Of a DNA stretch of 64,000 bases, positions 8,354 to 17,039 are shown piece by piece (the stretch's first letter is position 1; every line of letters begins with the position of its first letter). The notes under the pieces were generated by a model. That model saw nothing but the letters and a program-made list of their open reading frames with translations. It did no database searches and was not told the DNA's origin. Source of the stretch: Margaritifera margaritifera (Eukaryota > Mollusca > Bivalvia > Unionida > Margaritiferidae); assembly GCA_029931535.1 (NCBI GenBank), contig JAQPZY010000833.1:310001-374000 (forward strand), given 5' to 3'. A program made the translations under genes and the position numbers.

Positions 8354-8854
8354 ATGGAAGAGTCAAAAAGACAGATTGCTTTTTTGGTGAGAGATTTACA
8401 GACAGTGATTCGAAAGTATACTACGTACAGTAAGAGTAAAGACTACTCCTCCTCCTCTGTCACTAGAGATAAAAGTGACGATACTTGTTACATCTGTCAA
8501 GAGAAAGGACATTGGGCTCCAGATTGTCCCAAACGTGAACAGAAAAAGAGAGATAAAGGGAAAGATATCTGCTATCATTGTAAAGGACCAGGACATTGGT
8601 CTTCGGAATGCCCTCAGAAAGAACAAGAAGAAGAGGAGAGGGAGGAAGTGGATTCAAAATTAACAAACCTAGAAGAAGAAGAAGAACATATCATCAAGAA
8701 AAGTAAGAAGAGAGTAAGAAGAATGGAAGACGAAAGTGAGAATGAAGATGAAGAAAAGGAAAACAGGATTCCTATGAAGACGAAACACAAGAGAGACAGT
8801 GAGAAGGAAACTCCAGTGTTTCAATTCAAACCACACAAGCATTACAGAAAGTGA
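8354..8854 (+). CDS. Two-CCHC zinc-knuckle protein, 166 residues
   Basis: The ATG at 8354 lies 58 nt after a TATA box. Two CCHC knuckles (C-x2-C-x4-H-x4-C) lie at residues 45-58 (CYICQEKGHWAPDC) and 73-86 (CYHCKGPGHWSSEC). The C-terminal half alternates acidic and basic clusters and ends in a basic, His/Lys-rich tail. Such knuckles bind single-stranded nucleic acid, as in retroviral nucleocapsid and CNBP proteins. Here the protein could act in genome or RNA binding during replication. It is the only plus-strand gene in the left 9 kb and is divergent from polB. It lacks the histone-type 3' hairpin found on its three right-hand neighbours. Confidence 0.75.
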   Translation: MEESKRQIAFLVRDLQTVIRKYTTYSKSKDYSSSSVTRDKSDDTCYICQEKGHWAPDCPKREQKKRDKGKDICYHCKGPGHWSSECPQKEQEEEEREEVDSKLTNLEEEEEHIIKKSKKRVRRMEDESENEDEEKENRIPMKTKHKRDSEKETPVFQFKPHKHYRK

Positions 8855-9116
8855 ACTTTGTTTTTTCTTGTGTGATTTTGTTTTGGTGTTATATGTTATA
8901 TTGCTGAATTTATTTTGTAAAAAAAATTGGATGAATACACCAGACTGGAGAGAAAAAAAGTAAGTGGTTTTGTGTTATTTTGTTTTAGGGTAGAAATGCA
9001 CGCACGCACGCACGCACTCACTCACACTTGTACTAAGGTGGTGGGATTTTTTAAAGTTTTAACTTGATTTTTTTTTTTTTTTTTTGGCAATTTGATTTCT
9101 TTTCTAGAAATCTGGG
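8855..9116. other. Intergenic spacer between convergent genes
   Basis: AT-rich DNA with no coding frame. It holds a short (CGCA)n tract near 8,999-9,018 and a long T-run at about 9,068-9,085. Confidence 0.5.
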
Positions 9117-9132
9117 GGCCCTTAAAAGGACC
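9117..9132 (-). terminator. Histone-type mRNA 3' stem-loop after the coiled-coil gene
   Basis: On the minus strand the sequence is GGTCCTTTTAAGGGCC: a 6-bp stem (one G-T pair) and a 4-nt loop, the exact geometry of metazoan replication-dependent histone stem-loops. It lies 43 nt after the stop at 9176. A purine-rich AGAAAAGAAA stretch follows about 13 nt later, in the place of the histone downstream element that pairs with U7 snRNA. Confidence 0.7.
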
Positions 9133-9175
9133 GTTGGGTTGTTTTTGTTTTTTGGTTTTCAAAAAACAAAACTTT

Positions 9176-9646
9176 TCAAATTAACTTCAAATGCCGTAGT
9201 CCTTTACCACGGCCCAATCCATATCCTGTTAATGCTGCTGCTACTGATGGTGTTTTCATTATGGTGGTAGTCACTGGTGGTGGCGTGGAAGGTTTAGAAG
9301 AAGAATGTTGCTTAGCCCGTGATGGTCTTTTCCGTTTAGGTGGTTGATGAGTTAAAGAATACTTATAGACATTGGTCATCCATTTTAACTCATATAATAT
9401 CTCTTCCATCAGACTTACAGTTCTTTCTTGAAAACTGAGGCTTTCCTTTCCTGTTTCCTTCTTCTCCTCCTCTTGTAACTGCTGCTGCTGCTGCTGTCTG
9501 ATTTCTTCTTCTTCACTTTGTTTTCTTCTCTCTTCTTCTTCTTTCTGTTGTTGTTGAAGAAGAAGAAACATTTCTTCCTCTTCCCGTTGCTTTTTGACAA
9601 AATTTTCCATCTCTTCCATTTGTCTTCTTTTAAAATCATTCACCAT
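9176..9646 (-). CDS. Coiled-coil Glu/Gln-rich protein with basic tail, at least 156 residues
   Basis: From the ATG at 9646 the first 75 residues are a Glu/Gln/Lys-rich coiled coil (runs of Q and EEE). A short helical block follows (SLMEEILYELKWM), then a basic Pro/Ser/Thr-rich tail with PPKRKRPSR and a Gly-rich end (GYGLGRGKG). The real start may be further upstream. The same frame is open back to about 9,765 with protein-like sequence, and a TATA box (9862-9856) sits about 50 nt before another ATG at 9807 in a neighbouring frame, so one indel near 9,720-9,735 may split the gene. It ends in a histone-type stem-loop. The function is unknown; a DNA-binding or virion core role is possible. Confidence 0.65.
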   Translation of the reverse strand: MVNDFKRRQMEEMENFVKKQREEEEMFLLLQQQQKEEEERRKQSEEEEIRQQQQQQLQEEEKKETGKESLSFQERTVSLMEEILYELKWMTNVYKYSLTHQPPKRKRPSRAKQHSSSKPSTPPPVTTTIMKTPSVAAALTGYGLGRGKGLRHLKLI

Positions 9647-9719
9647 TGGAACAGTAGTAGTAGTAGCAGTAGTAGTATTGTCAAACTCTTGATTTAGTAA
9701 ATCTAACTCAAAGTCTTCC

Positions 9720-9807
9720 GGCCAAAGTTCAATATTGCCGCAGCATTCATTATCGTTGCAGGATCACTCCAATACATTGATGTAGTACTTGTCTTTCCAG
9801 TCTCCAT
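9720..9807 (-). pseudogene. Probable frameshifted 5' part of the coiled-coil gene
   Basis: An ATG at 9807 opens a 30-codon frame (METGKTSTTSMYWSDPATIM and on) that stops near 9,715. The frame of the 156-residue protein is open across the same stretch from about 9,765. Position relative to the TATA box and the continuity of acidic coding sequence in the other frame suggest one gene broken by a single indel. A spliced structure is the alternative. Confidence 0.35.
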
Positions 9808-9855
9808 GAAGGCTGTCGAAAAAAGTAATAAAGCCTCCTACGAACGCTACGATAC

Positions 9856-9877
9856 CTTTATACCCGAGATGACGTCA
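9856..9877 (-). promoter_or_regulatory. TATA box plus palindromic CRE (TGACGTCA)
   Basis: On the minus strand TATAAAG lies at 9862-9856, about 50 nt before the ATG at 9807. The perfect CRE/ATF palindrome TGACGTCA lies at 9870-9877, directly upstream. CRE-like sites are common in animal and viral promoters, including those of cell-cycle genes. Confidence 0.5.
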
Positions 9878-9976
9878 CACCTCCGCTCTCTTCCCATTGG
9901 AAGAAAAACCGAACCGACTTGTAACACGTGTTTGGATTGGTAGTTAATTTGGATCCATTTCAATCCGATCGTAAGG

Positions 9977-9984
9977 TATATATA
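9977..9984 (+). promoter_or_regulatory. TATA box for the gene at 10051
   Basis: TATATATA lies 67 nt before the ATG at 10051. Together with the CRE/TATA pair on the other strand it makes a divergent promoter of about 250 bp. Confidence 0.5.
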
Positions 9985-10050
9985 CAACCGCTCGTTTCAT
10001 AAAAGCTTTACCGGTTTTTCTCCAAGACGACCAATCCTAAAAACAAAATC

Positions 10051-10287
10051 ATGTGGGTTAGTGTAGAATCCTCCAACATTGTTTCAGGAATGCTGTTTAA
10101 TCCAGCATTCCTGATGTATGTAAAAGCATCATGGACTAAAACCAAAATTACGGATACAGCTACATGGTATAGACAAACTTATGTGGAGAGACAAGGTTGT
10201 CTAAAGAGGGTTTTACTGTATGGCCCCGAAGTTAGAAGAAGTTCAAGAAGAAAAAGAAAACCCTCTAGGAGATGCTCCTGTTGTTAA
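10051..10287 (+). CDS. Small basic protein, 78 residues, with histone-type mRNA 3' end
   Basis: The first ATG after a TATA box gives 78 residues. The N-terminal half is hydrophobic and aromatic (GMLFNPAFLMYVKASW). The C-terminus is strongly basic and Cys-containing (RRSSRRKRKPSRRCSCC), which suggests nucleic-acid binding or nuclear targeting. It is not a histone: no histone fold or tail motif is seen. The stop is followed after 36 nt by a canonical histone-type stem-loop and a downstream purine element. I cannot name a family; a DNA-condensing core peptide is one possibility. Confidence 0.55.
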   Translation: MWVSVESSNIVSGMLFNPAFLMYVKASWTKTKITDTATWYRQTYVERQGCLKRVLLYGPEVRRSSRRKRKPSRRCSCC

Positions 10288-10323
10288 AAAAAACAACAAC
10301 AACAACAATAACAAAAAAACAAC

Positions 10324-10359
10324 GGTCCTTTTTAGGGCCACCCATTTTTCAAGAAAAGA
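10324..10359 (+). terminator. Histone-type stem-loop with U7-like downstream element
   Basis: GGTCCTTTTTAGGGCC (10324-10339) has a 6-bp stem and a 4-nt T loop, is preceded by an A/C-rich flank and followed by ACCCA, exactly as in metazoan histone genes. CAAGAAAAGA (10350-10359) follows 10 nt later and matches the histone downstream element with one extra A. Confidence 0.8.
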
Positions 10360-10516
10360 TTAATTATTTATCAATATTGCCTATATAAGTGTGTGTTTTT
10401 TTATATGTTGTGTGTATATATTTTTTTCTTTTTTGTCATAGTCTCCCATGTATGTCATGTGTGGGCTTTTTTTGGAAAAAAGGGGGATGTTTTCCATCAC
10501 GTCCGCGCTTCTCGCA

Positions 10517-10522
10517 TATAAA
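10517..10522 (+). promoter_or_regulatory. TATA box for the gene at 10567
   Basis: TATAAA lies 45 nt upstream of the last base before the ATG at 10567, in a short GC-rich context (CGCGCTTCTCGCATATAAAG). Confidence 0.55.
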
Positions 10523-10566
10523 GCGGTGTCTTCCACAGTTGCGCCATTCACACTTCACACTGAAGA

Positions 10567-11151
10567 ATGAATACAGTAGAATTGTTGCAGGAAGCTTGGG
10601 ATAGGATGGTGGATGTTGAGTCGTTGATGGAAAGGTTGGAGTATTGGTGGAGATATTCTACCACCAAACCATTTGTCACCAGCCAACTAGCGGCTCTTAT
10701 TTCAGCGAGGAGGTTGGTGAATGATGTTTTGGTGGAGGAAAGAGTAAAAACTTCCTCAACCCCTTGCCGTGTGGGGTTCATCAAGAGAAGTCTGGATTTA
10801 TTGCATGAAGTGGAGAACTTCCTTCACCTTGTTCAACAAGATGAATGGTTGTATCCACCTGCCAGTAACGCCAGGCGAGAAGAGGTGAACCTTCACATGG
10901 TGAAGGAATTGTTAAAGAAAGTTTTAGAAAAGGAAGTAGCTCAAATTAAAATCTTGTGGGCTCTTGAACGCTCCAAGAAAGAACAGGCCAGGAAAGAAAT
11001 GGAGTTTGAACGCATGAATTTAAATTGGATGAAAATCCAAGATAAATTCAGGCGGATGAAACATCCTGACTGGCTACCACCAACACTACCAACCAAGAAA
11101 AAAAGATCCACCACCTTCCTAAACTTTTTTACTAAATGTTGGAGGAAATAA
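10567..11151 (+). CDS. Unknown helical protein, 194 residues, with histone-type mRNA 3' end
   Basis: The ATG follows a TATA box by about 45 nt. The product is almost wholly alpha-helical, with alternating charged and hydrophobic residues and several Trp (EYWWRYSTT; ALERSKKEQARKEMEFE). It ends in a basic stretch (TKKKRSTTFLNFF) and CWRK. I recognise no domain, and no histone fold. The stop is followed after 15 nt by a perfect histone-type stem-loop and an exact CAAGAAAGA element. It is the last gene before the tandem repeats that may mark the element's right end. Confidence 0.6.
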   Translation: MNTVELLQEAWDRMVDVESLMERLEYWWRYSTTKPFVTSQLAALISARRLVNDVLVEERVKTSSTPCRVGFIKRSLDLLHEVENFLHLVQQDEWLYPPASNARREEVNLHMVKELLKKVLEKEVAQIKILWALERSKKEQARKEMEFERMNLNWMKIQDKFRRMKHPDWLPPTLPTKKKRSTTFLNFFTKCWRK

Positions 11152-11166
11152 AAATATTCCTCCAAT

Positions 11167-11200
11167 GGTCCTCATCAGGACCAACCTTTATCAAGAAAGA
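11167..11200 (+). terminator. Histone-type stem-loop with exact CAAGAAAGA element
   Basis: GGTCCTCATCAGGACC (11167-11182) has a perfect 6-bp stem with a 4-nt loop and is followed by AACC. CAAGAAAGA at 11192-11200 is the classical invertebrate histone downstream element at the usual distance. The loop (CATC) departs from the usual T-rich loop. Confidence 0.75.
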
Positions 11201-11252
11201 TTAATTCTATTCCCTCCCCACACCCCACCCCACACTCCCGCCACGTTAAAAA

Positions 11253-11363
11253 ACTCCCGTACGTAGCCAGAGTGCCCCCTCCATGTTAAACTCCCGTACG
11301 TAGCTCAAGTGCCCCCTCCATGTTAAACTCCCGTACGTAGCTCAAGTGCCCCTTTTGTAGCTC
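11253..11363 (+). repeat. Three 37-bp direct repeats, possible element terminus
   Basis: Units start at 11253, 11290 and 11327 (ACTCCCGTACGTAGC, then a GTGCCCC segment, then CATGTTAA). They separate the last viral gene from host microsatellite DNA. Polinton termini often contain short tandem repeats, so this may be the terminal region; the other end is outside the window. Confidence 0.6.
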
Positions 11364-11382
11364 GATACCCCCCTCAACTACT

Positions 11383-11452
11383 CATATATACATGAATGCA
11401 TATATACATACATACATGCGTGAATACATGCATACATACATACATACATGAA

Positions 11453-11515
<63 letters not shown>

Positions 11516-11663
11516 GCGTGCATACATACATACATACATACATACATGCATGCATGCATACACACATACATACATACATACATACATACATACATACATA
11601 CATACATACATACATACATACATACATACATACGTACATAGATAGATACATACATATATACAT
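11383..11663. repeat. (CATA)n / (TA)n compound microsatellite
   Basis: Blocks of CATA repeats flank a TA run at about 11,457-11,511. The long frames here encode only YIYI or THIH repeats and are not genes. Confidence 0.95.
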
Positions 11664-12957
11664 ACAAAATTTAGATTTAATGTCACTCTTGCTACTTTTA
11701 CATCATATAAATTATCATCTCTATGATATTTATCACCCTAGTGGAAATATTTCCCCGGTTTCGTGCTTTGCTTTTGAATTATACACATGTTAACCAACAA
11801 TGAAAGAGTAATGGTGGGTGAATCTTAGTTCAATTTACCCTGGGAATTTAAACTCAATTCGAAACAATTAGAGAGAGGGGTGGTCTCATAAGTCCTCAGT
11901 TAAATCTATTATAGTGCGTATAGAAACGACATAATCAAATCAAAGTTTCATTAGGCTGCTGTTTGATGCCGCCGGCAATCTAATTAATCTTCAAAAGCAA
12001 ACACAGCAGACAAAGCAAACACAGCAGACACGCACATTTCACATTTAAGACGAAGATCAATAATTCTGTGTTCATTATTGGTAGTTTCAGTTTACACGTG
12101 GTAAGAGGATGAAATTTCTCGTTACATGAGAGGATTTAGTTTGCGTCCGATTTCATAGATGTTTCCAGCGCAGTATGCTTGTTAATACATCAGCACCATG
12201 AGGTGATCTGCTTTTGTGGTTCTTGGTAAATAGTTCGCCTAATTTTCTTTGAATAAGTCAATAGGAGAAAGCGAATGACAACGTAACGGTGTTGATTTAT
12301 ACAGAAGAGTACACAACTATATTTATTATGGCGTGGATATGTTATTCATTTTGCCCTGGGTATGTTCATATTGTCGCAAATGTTTGCGAAATCAACTTTA
12401 GGAAGAGACAATGGAAATAATAACTACAAGACTCCATTATTTCTAGACTGCAACATAGACCTCGATAACGTAATAAAAAAACTCTACCGCAACAACTCGT
12501 AAAATTACTGGAGATAAGTGAAAGGGTGCTTGGTTTTATCTTAAAGTTTAGCGGGCACCTTTGACCGACCTTATTTCAAAGACCTTTGAGCGCTGATATT
12601 CCTTCTAAAACATTTTGGCTTTGTTCGTTGCATGCTATTCAAATATTCAAATATTACGTTTGTCTCTACTTGGAACGAGGCGGGAATGTTCCGAATTGTC
12701 GACACTTGTGCCTTTGAGTGTATAAAGTAGGATGTATATTGTTTTATATTAATCTTCAGTAACTGTATAATGAGTTGAAAAAGACAAAATCACGATAAGA
12801 GTGCAATGATTATAACCCTTCAATATTGAAGATTAAATCTAATATTCTCGATATGAACCTTGCAAGAGAAAAAATTAAAAACCGATCACAATATTGTTAG
12901 AAATACAGTAATGAGCAACCTTTTAATTCGCGAAAATTAATATGCCAGTTCAGATTC

Positions 12958-12958
<1 letters not shown>
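11664..12958. other. AT-rich intergenic DNA, nothing recognised
   Basis: No long frame, RNA gene or repeat is evident apart from a short GCAGACAAAGCAAACACA duplication near 11,995-12,030. Confidence 0.4.

Positions 12959-13026
<68 letters not shown>
12959..13026. repeat. (CA)n microsatellite with short (TA)n end
   Basis: About 29 CA units are followed by TATATATA. The tract directly abuts a SINE fragment. Confidence 0.95.
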
Positions 13027-13028
13027 CA

Positions 13029-13085
13029 TACAGGTTAGATAATTTTAATTTGTACTCTACGGAGATTCGAACCCGAATCCGCGAG
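13029..13085 (-). mobile_element. tRNA-derived SINE fragment (family with ACAGGTTAGA end)
   Basis: On the minus strand this holds the tRNA B-box-like GGGTTCGAATCTCCG followed by the tail that ends at CTAACCTGT and a TA tract. The same arrangement occurs at 55,872, 56,255 and 56,430. Confidence 0.6.
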
Positions 13086-13611
13086 TGTATGATGTACACA
13101 CCTTAATTAATTAATTTAAATTTTACCGACCTACGTACGTAGTTAAAAACATTGAGGATATATCTTGTATAACGCAGTACTGATAAGACTGGATTGAAGG
13201 TGTCGGAAGGACAAATAATTCCCTGCAGAGCACACTTTTTGTTATTATTTTTCACAACTACTTTGAAGTAGTAAAAACTATTAGTCTTGTATTTGATCAT
13301 CTCAGCACAACCTTGCATTTCAATCGGTAGGCATTGACTTATCATCCTTATGCAAGTATAAAGTACGAATGCTCAGTGCTTGCATACAAATACAGTGATT
13401 TACTGTCACTTTTACTCACAAAAGTCCTGGTAGGCTTTTGTTCATTTGTAAAAAAAATTTTTTAATCATGAACCCGGGATCATAAAACCTTCCTAAGTGC
13501 GTCTGACGGCATTCGAGTAGTTTTTGCAATTAATTCGAGATGTACTTATCTTCCTGTTGCTCTAATAAATTATATTTTTTCTTGAGAGTACATTTATTTA
13601 TTTTTATTTTA

Positions 13612-13784
13612 GGTGATCTATTTAGACCATCGGGAACAATTGTGAAGTATACGCTACCTCCAACGCCTGCTTCATCAGCATGTCCTGTCTTTCTCCTCCT
13701 CCCGGTTATGGAAAAGTGCGCGTGGAAGATGCGCAGTCGGCACCGCAGAAATATGAGCAGAAGACATCTAGATTGATGGAAATA
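13612..13784 (+). CDS. Host gene exon 1 (5'UTR plus first 35 codons)
   Basis: A pyrimidine-rich acceptor (TTTATTTTAG) precedes 13612. An ATG at 13680 opens MSCLSPPPGYGKVRVEDAQS and continues to residue 35, where a strong donor (GTGAGT at 13785) follows in phase 0. The next candidate exon (18,793) begins in phase 0. A different frame through the same exon reaches a stop at the exon end and looks less protein-like. The product is Ser/Pro-rich and of unknown family. Expression evidence would be needed to fix the 5' UTR. Confidence 0.5.
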
Positions 13785-14350
13785 GTGAGTGAATTTGATT
13801 GGTTGATTGAGTGTGAATTATAACAGTATAAAAATAAGAATTACATTGTCTGATATTGATAACAATACTAACCGATGACAAAAACTGACAGTTTTAGGGA
13901 AGAAGTAAATGAACGACGTTGTTTTATATAAGCTTATCCACAGGCTACCCTCTCGCTAGTCTGATAAATAAGTCCCCAAACCTGTATTGGTATGTCGGTA
14001 GTTTGGGATCTAATCTCACATATTCATAAAACATTGCAATTTTGGTACGCAGCACACCAGTGCCCACATTGATCATTTTTAGACACTTATCGGTATTTCT
14101 CGCGGCTCTCGAGTTACTCTCGTTTGAAAGGTCCTTTTGGTGATATATACAGCACATTTTCCAATCAAATCCGATGAGTCCACGTGGATCTGTAAGTTGT
14201 CAAACATCGATTTGATACGGAAATATGCTACTTAAGAGCCGTGAGAAATACCCGTAAATCCCGTAAATGTAAAAAAAACCCACAAAAAAAACAACAAAAA
14301 AACAACAACAAAAAACCAAACTGTCAATATGTAAACTGTTAATTGCGGAC

Positions 14351-14431
14351 AAATCTGTCTGCAATAATTGCAATGTTTTTTATCAATATCACTATTCATA
14401 AAACATTGCAATAATTGCAGACAGATTTATT
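14351..14431. repeat. Foldback, arms of about 29 nt
   Basis: AATCTGTCTGCAATAATTGC and its near-perfect complement (14,401-14,430) flank a loop of about 20 nt. The segment ATTCATAAAACATTGCAA also occurs at about 14,021-14,040. Confidence 0.65.
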
Positions 14432-15193
14432 CTCAACACACCAATTCACAGATCAGACCCCAAACTACCAAGATAGATTCCGCTCAGGGGTTTCTGGAGC
14501 ACTGTTGAAAGTGGGAAAGGCACGTGGCAAAGTTGTTTTCTCTACAATTCTAACAATGTACATTTTTATGTCTTTCACCTACTTGGATTGACATTACTTT
14601 TAATCACTATTTGGAAAACTGTCTGAAGCTGACATCCGATGAAAATGACTGCTTCTGTGTGTTGGGGAAATATATACTTAAAATAAAGTACATTAACTTT
14701 CCCTGTCCTTGAAATACAAAAATGAATTTTCACAGCGTGGGCATTGATATTTTCTGAAAGTGCACTTATGACATTTTAAAATATTAGAAAAAAAAAATGA
14801 TTGGGTCACTGTTATATAGTTCACCCCTGAAGTACAGGAACTCTACATAGTCATGCAGAGCTAGCAATTTTCTATGCAATGCACATCAGAAGTAAGGCCT
14901 AGCTGTGTACTCTGAAACTCCAATCAACCCCATCAATCAAAGGTCAAAATATAGAAAATTGTAGGTTTTTGAAACCTCGCATAAGATATACACATTTCTC
15001 TCTTCATAACAGGAATTAACAGTAGGGGTAAATCAGGGGGAAACTTTTTCTTTACATTTTCAACCCTGTGCAAAAGTGTGAAACTCCGGAGCGTAACCAT
15101 ACCCATGTAGGTTTGGGGGATGATTTATCAGATTCGCTTGAATGGTATACAACGTAGACCAGTAATGGAAAGAAAAACCCATGGAATAATATT
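14432..15193. other. Intergenic/intronic DNA, nothing recognised
   Basis: No convincing coding or repeat signal. It would lie in intron 1 of the host gene model. Confidence 0.35.
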
Positions 15194-15233
15194 GAGACAA
15201 GGCCTCTCACTTAGTGCACGAGAGCCTTGTCTC
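15194..15233. repeat. Strong hairpin, 14-bp arms
   Basis: GAGACAAGGCCTCTC (15194-15208) pairs with GAGAGCCTTGTCTC (15220-15233) with a one-base bulge and an 11-nt loop. No family is recognised. Confidence 0.6.
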
Positions 15234-15962
15234 CATTCGGGTCTTCCCTAATCTCACATCAAGTATAAAACAAGGTCAATTATGATGCGAAGTACACAAA
15301 ACACAATTCCTTTAGGTTTGTGGTTTTGCAAAATGCCCTTAAGGGTGAAGTGAATATTTACAGGGTTATGGGTAAGGATAGGTAGTTAATTTGTAAACTA
15401 TTGTGTATATAAATTTGATTCGAGTTATGGTTTTGCCTCTGATTTTACTACTTGTATGAAGCAATGCTTTTTTGTAAAAACAATGTATTGCAACACAGAA
15501 ACTAAAGTAGCAGGTATTTATCTCACATGGTTTTCTTGTCTGAGCATTTCGTATTGTTTGTCAAACACTTGGACCAATTCTTGCAATCAGATGAGATTCA
15601 AGGCTAATGCAGAAAAGGGTGTAGTATGCCTGTGACGTAGAAAGTTAGATTGGTTATCTTTGTGCCCTGATCGCGTCGTCAGTTTCCTATCAATAACTGT
15701 TATCCAATCCTTTAACTATGGAAAACGCGTTAACCTTACTTGCAGTCCTAACATTAATATCATATGTCCATTTAGTTGTCTTTTTAGGTACTTAGATAGT
15801 CAATTTAGATATAAATTTAGATACTTTTCATCAACGTTATAGTTATTTTCATTTGAACTTTAAGTGTCAATCTCTGTTCTATTGTTGAATAACTCGAGTA
15901 ATAGAACATATGTGTACCATTAGCATAACATACAATTTAGCCAAAGTTAATACCGTCTAGGG
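15234..15962. other. Intronic DNA, nothing recognised
   Basis: AT-rich, with no supported feature. Confidence 0.35.
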
Positions 15963-15963
15963 G

Positions 15964-16243
15964 CCCAGGGTGTCCGAGTGGTCTAAGGCGCTCGCTTTAC
16001 CGATCACTGCAATCTCACCTCTGTCCGCGTGGGTTCTAGTCTTGGGCTCGGCCAATGTGGTTATGTGAGAAAGCTTGCCAGTAGCTTCCCGTGGGTCGGT
16101 GGTTCTTCCTCCACCGAATATAATGGCCACCATGTATAGCCTATCATGTGCTGAAAAATGGCGTTAAACCCATAAACATACATACATACATACATACATA
16201 CATACATACATACATACATACATACATACATACATACATACAT
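15964..16243 (+). mobile_element. tRNA-derived SINE ending in (CATA)n
   Basis: The head resembles a tRNA with a long variable arm: GTGTCCGAGTGGTCTAAGGC as an A-box region and GTGGGTTCTAGTCTTGG near the B-box position. The body carries a conserved mollusc-type segment (AGCTTGCCAGTAGCTTCC ... GGCCACCATG) and a GGCGTTAAAC end that leads into the (CATA)n tail at about 16,178-16,243. Confidence 0.7.
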
Positions 16244-16453
16244 ACCGTCTATATTCGCTTATAAGTCGAGTCCAACTGCAAACAACATAGACCCTGATCT
16301 GCCTTCGCATGATGCGCCGGCAGAGCAGGGCCTATATTGTTTGTTTACTGATTAGTCCTTTCAAATTGCATAGACCCAGATCTGCCAGCGCATTATGCGA
16401 CAGAAGGTGTGCAGTTTGCAGTTGGACTCGACCTATAAGCCACTGTAGACAGT
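16244..16453. mobile_element. Foldback MITE-like element, copy 1
   Basis: Terminal inverted repeats of about 40 bp contain TATAAGTCGAGTCCAACTGC and its complement at the other end. The interior has further palindromes (TCTGCC...GCGCATNATGCG...GGCAGA). A second copy lies at 32,150-32,376. There is no coding capacity, so it is probably non-autonomous. Confidence 0.75.
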
Positions 16454-17039
16454 ACATATACCCAACGAATAAGATTTAAAAGCAATCAAATTTTCATAAC
16501 AAAAGCGTGAGCGGAGTAAACATATATAAGTCAGGTCAATTAAATAAAACAGCTACATAAACAAAACACCTGACTTAAAGCAAAATAAAAATGTTGGAAG
16601 GGTGATGGAATTTTCTATAATTCGAAATAATAAGTTCACTAAATATTGCTTAATTTTAAAGATATAATTTCTCATACATCTTGTAGAATGCTAAAATATT
16701 TAAATGGCCTGTATTTGCCTAAAGTTTCTTGTAAGCTTTTTAGGTAAATCTTACTTTTACAGTGGAGCAGGGATGGTAATATCGTAACACACACATATAT
16801 AGAGACACAAATATTGATAATGGCTCAAATTCAAAACGGTTTCCGAACCTTTCGAGCTAAACAAGCTCTTCGCCAGGGAACAAACAGCTTACATATACAA
16901 AACAAAACACTAAACACAAAATCTAAGAAAAATCCTAGACTCCTACATGTTAGAATCACTAGGGGAAATTTAAAACAAGAGATATAAAAATAAAAAGTTG
17001 TGTAACAATAATAAATGTGCGGGTTATTTTGTTTTGACC
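16454..17039. other. Intronic DNA, possible repeat remnant
   Basis: AT-rich. The stretch near 16,840-16,910 (CCTTTCGAGCTAAACAAGC) has a repeat-like look, but I could not place it. Confidence 0.3.

Noticed and set aside
10220..10363. A 47-codon frame starting MAPKLEEVQEEKEN that overlaps the end of the 78-residue gene
   Set aside because: It reads through the histone-type hairpin, and cleavage there would remove its stop codon. The Asn/Lys run comes from an AAC repeat.
9117..11200. The three genes with histone-type 3' ends as degenerate histone genes
   Set aside because: No histone fold, tail or family length is seen in any of the three proteins; they are coiled-coil, basic-tailed or helical proteins without histone motifs.
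1..11363. Major capsid, protease and integrase genes of the first element
   Set aside because: I looked for them on both strands and found none; they are probably left of the window, so I do not claim them.
11374..11793. Several frames of 65-113 codons encoding YIYI, HTYI or CMYV repeats
   Set aside because: They are translations of (TA)n and (CATA)n microsatellites. The same holds for frames at 18.6, 27.2, 31.2, 37.4, 40.6 and 55.6-55.9 kb.
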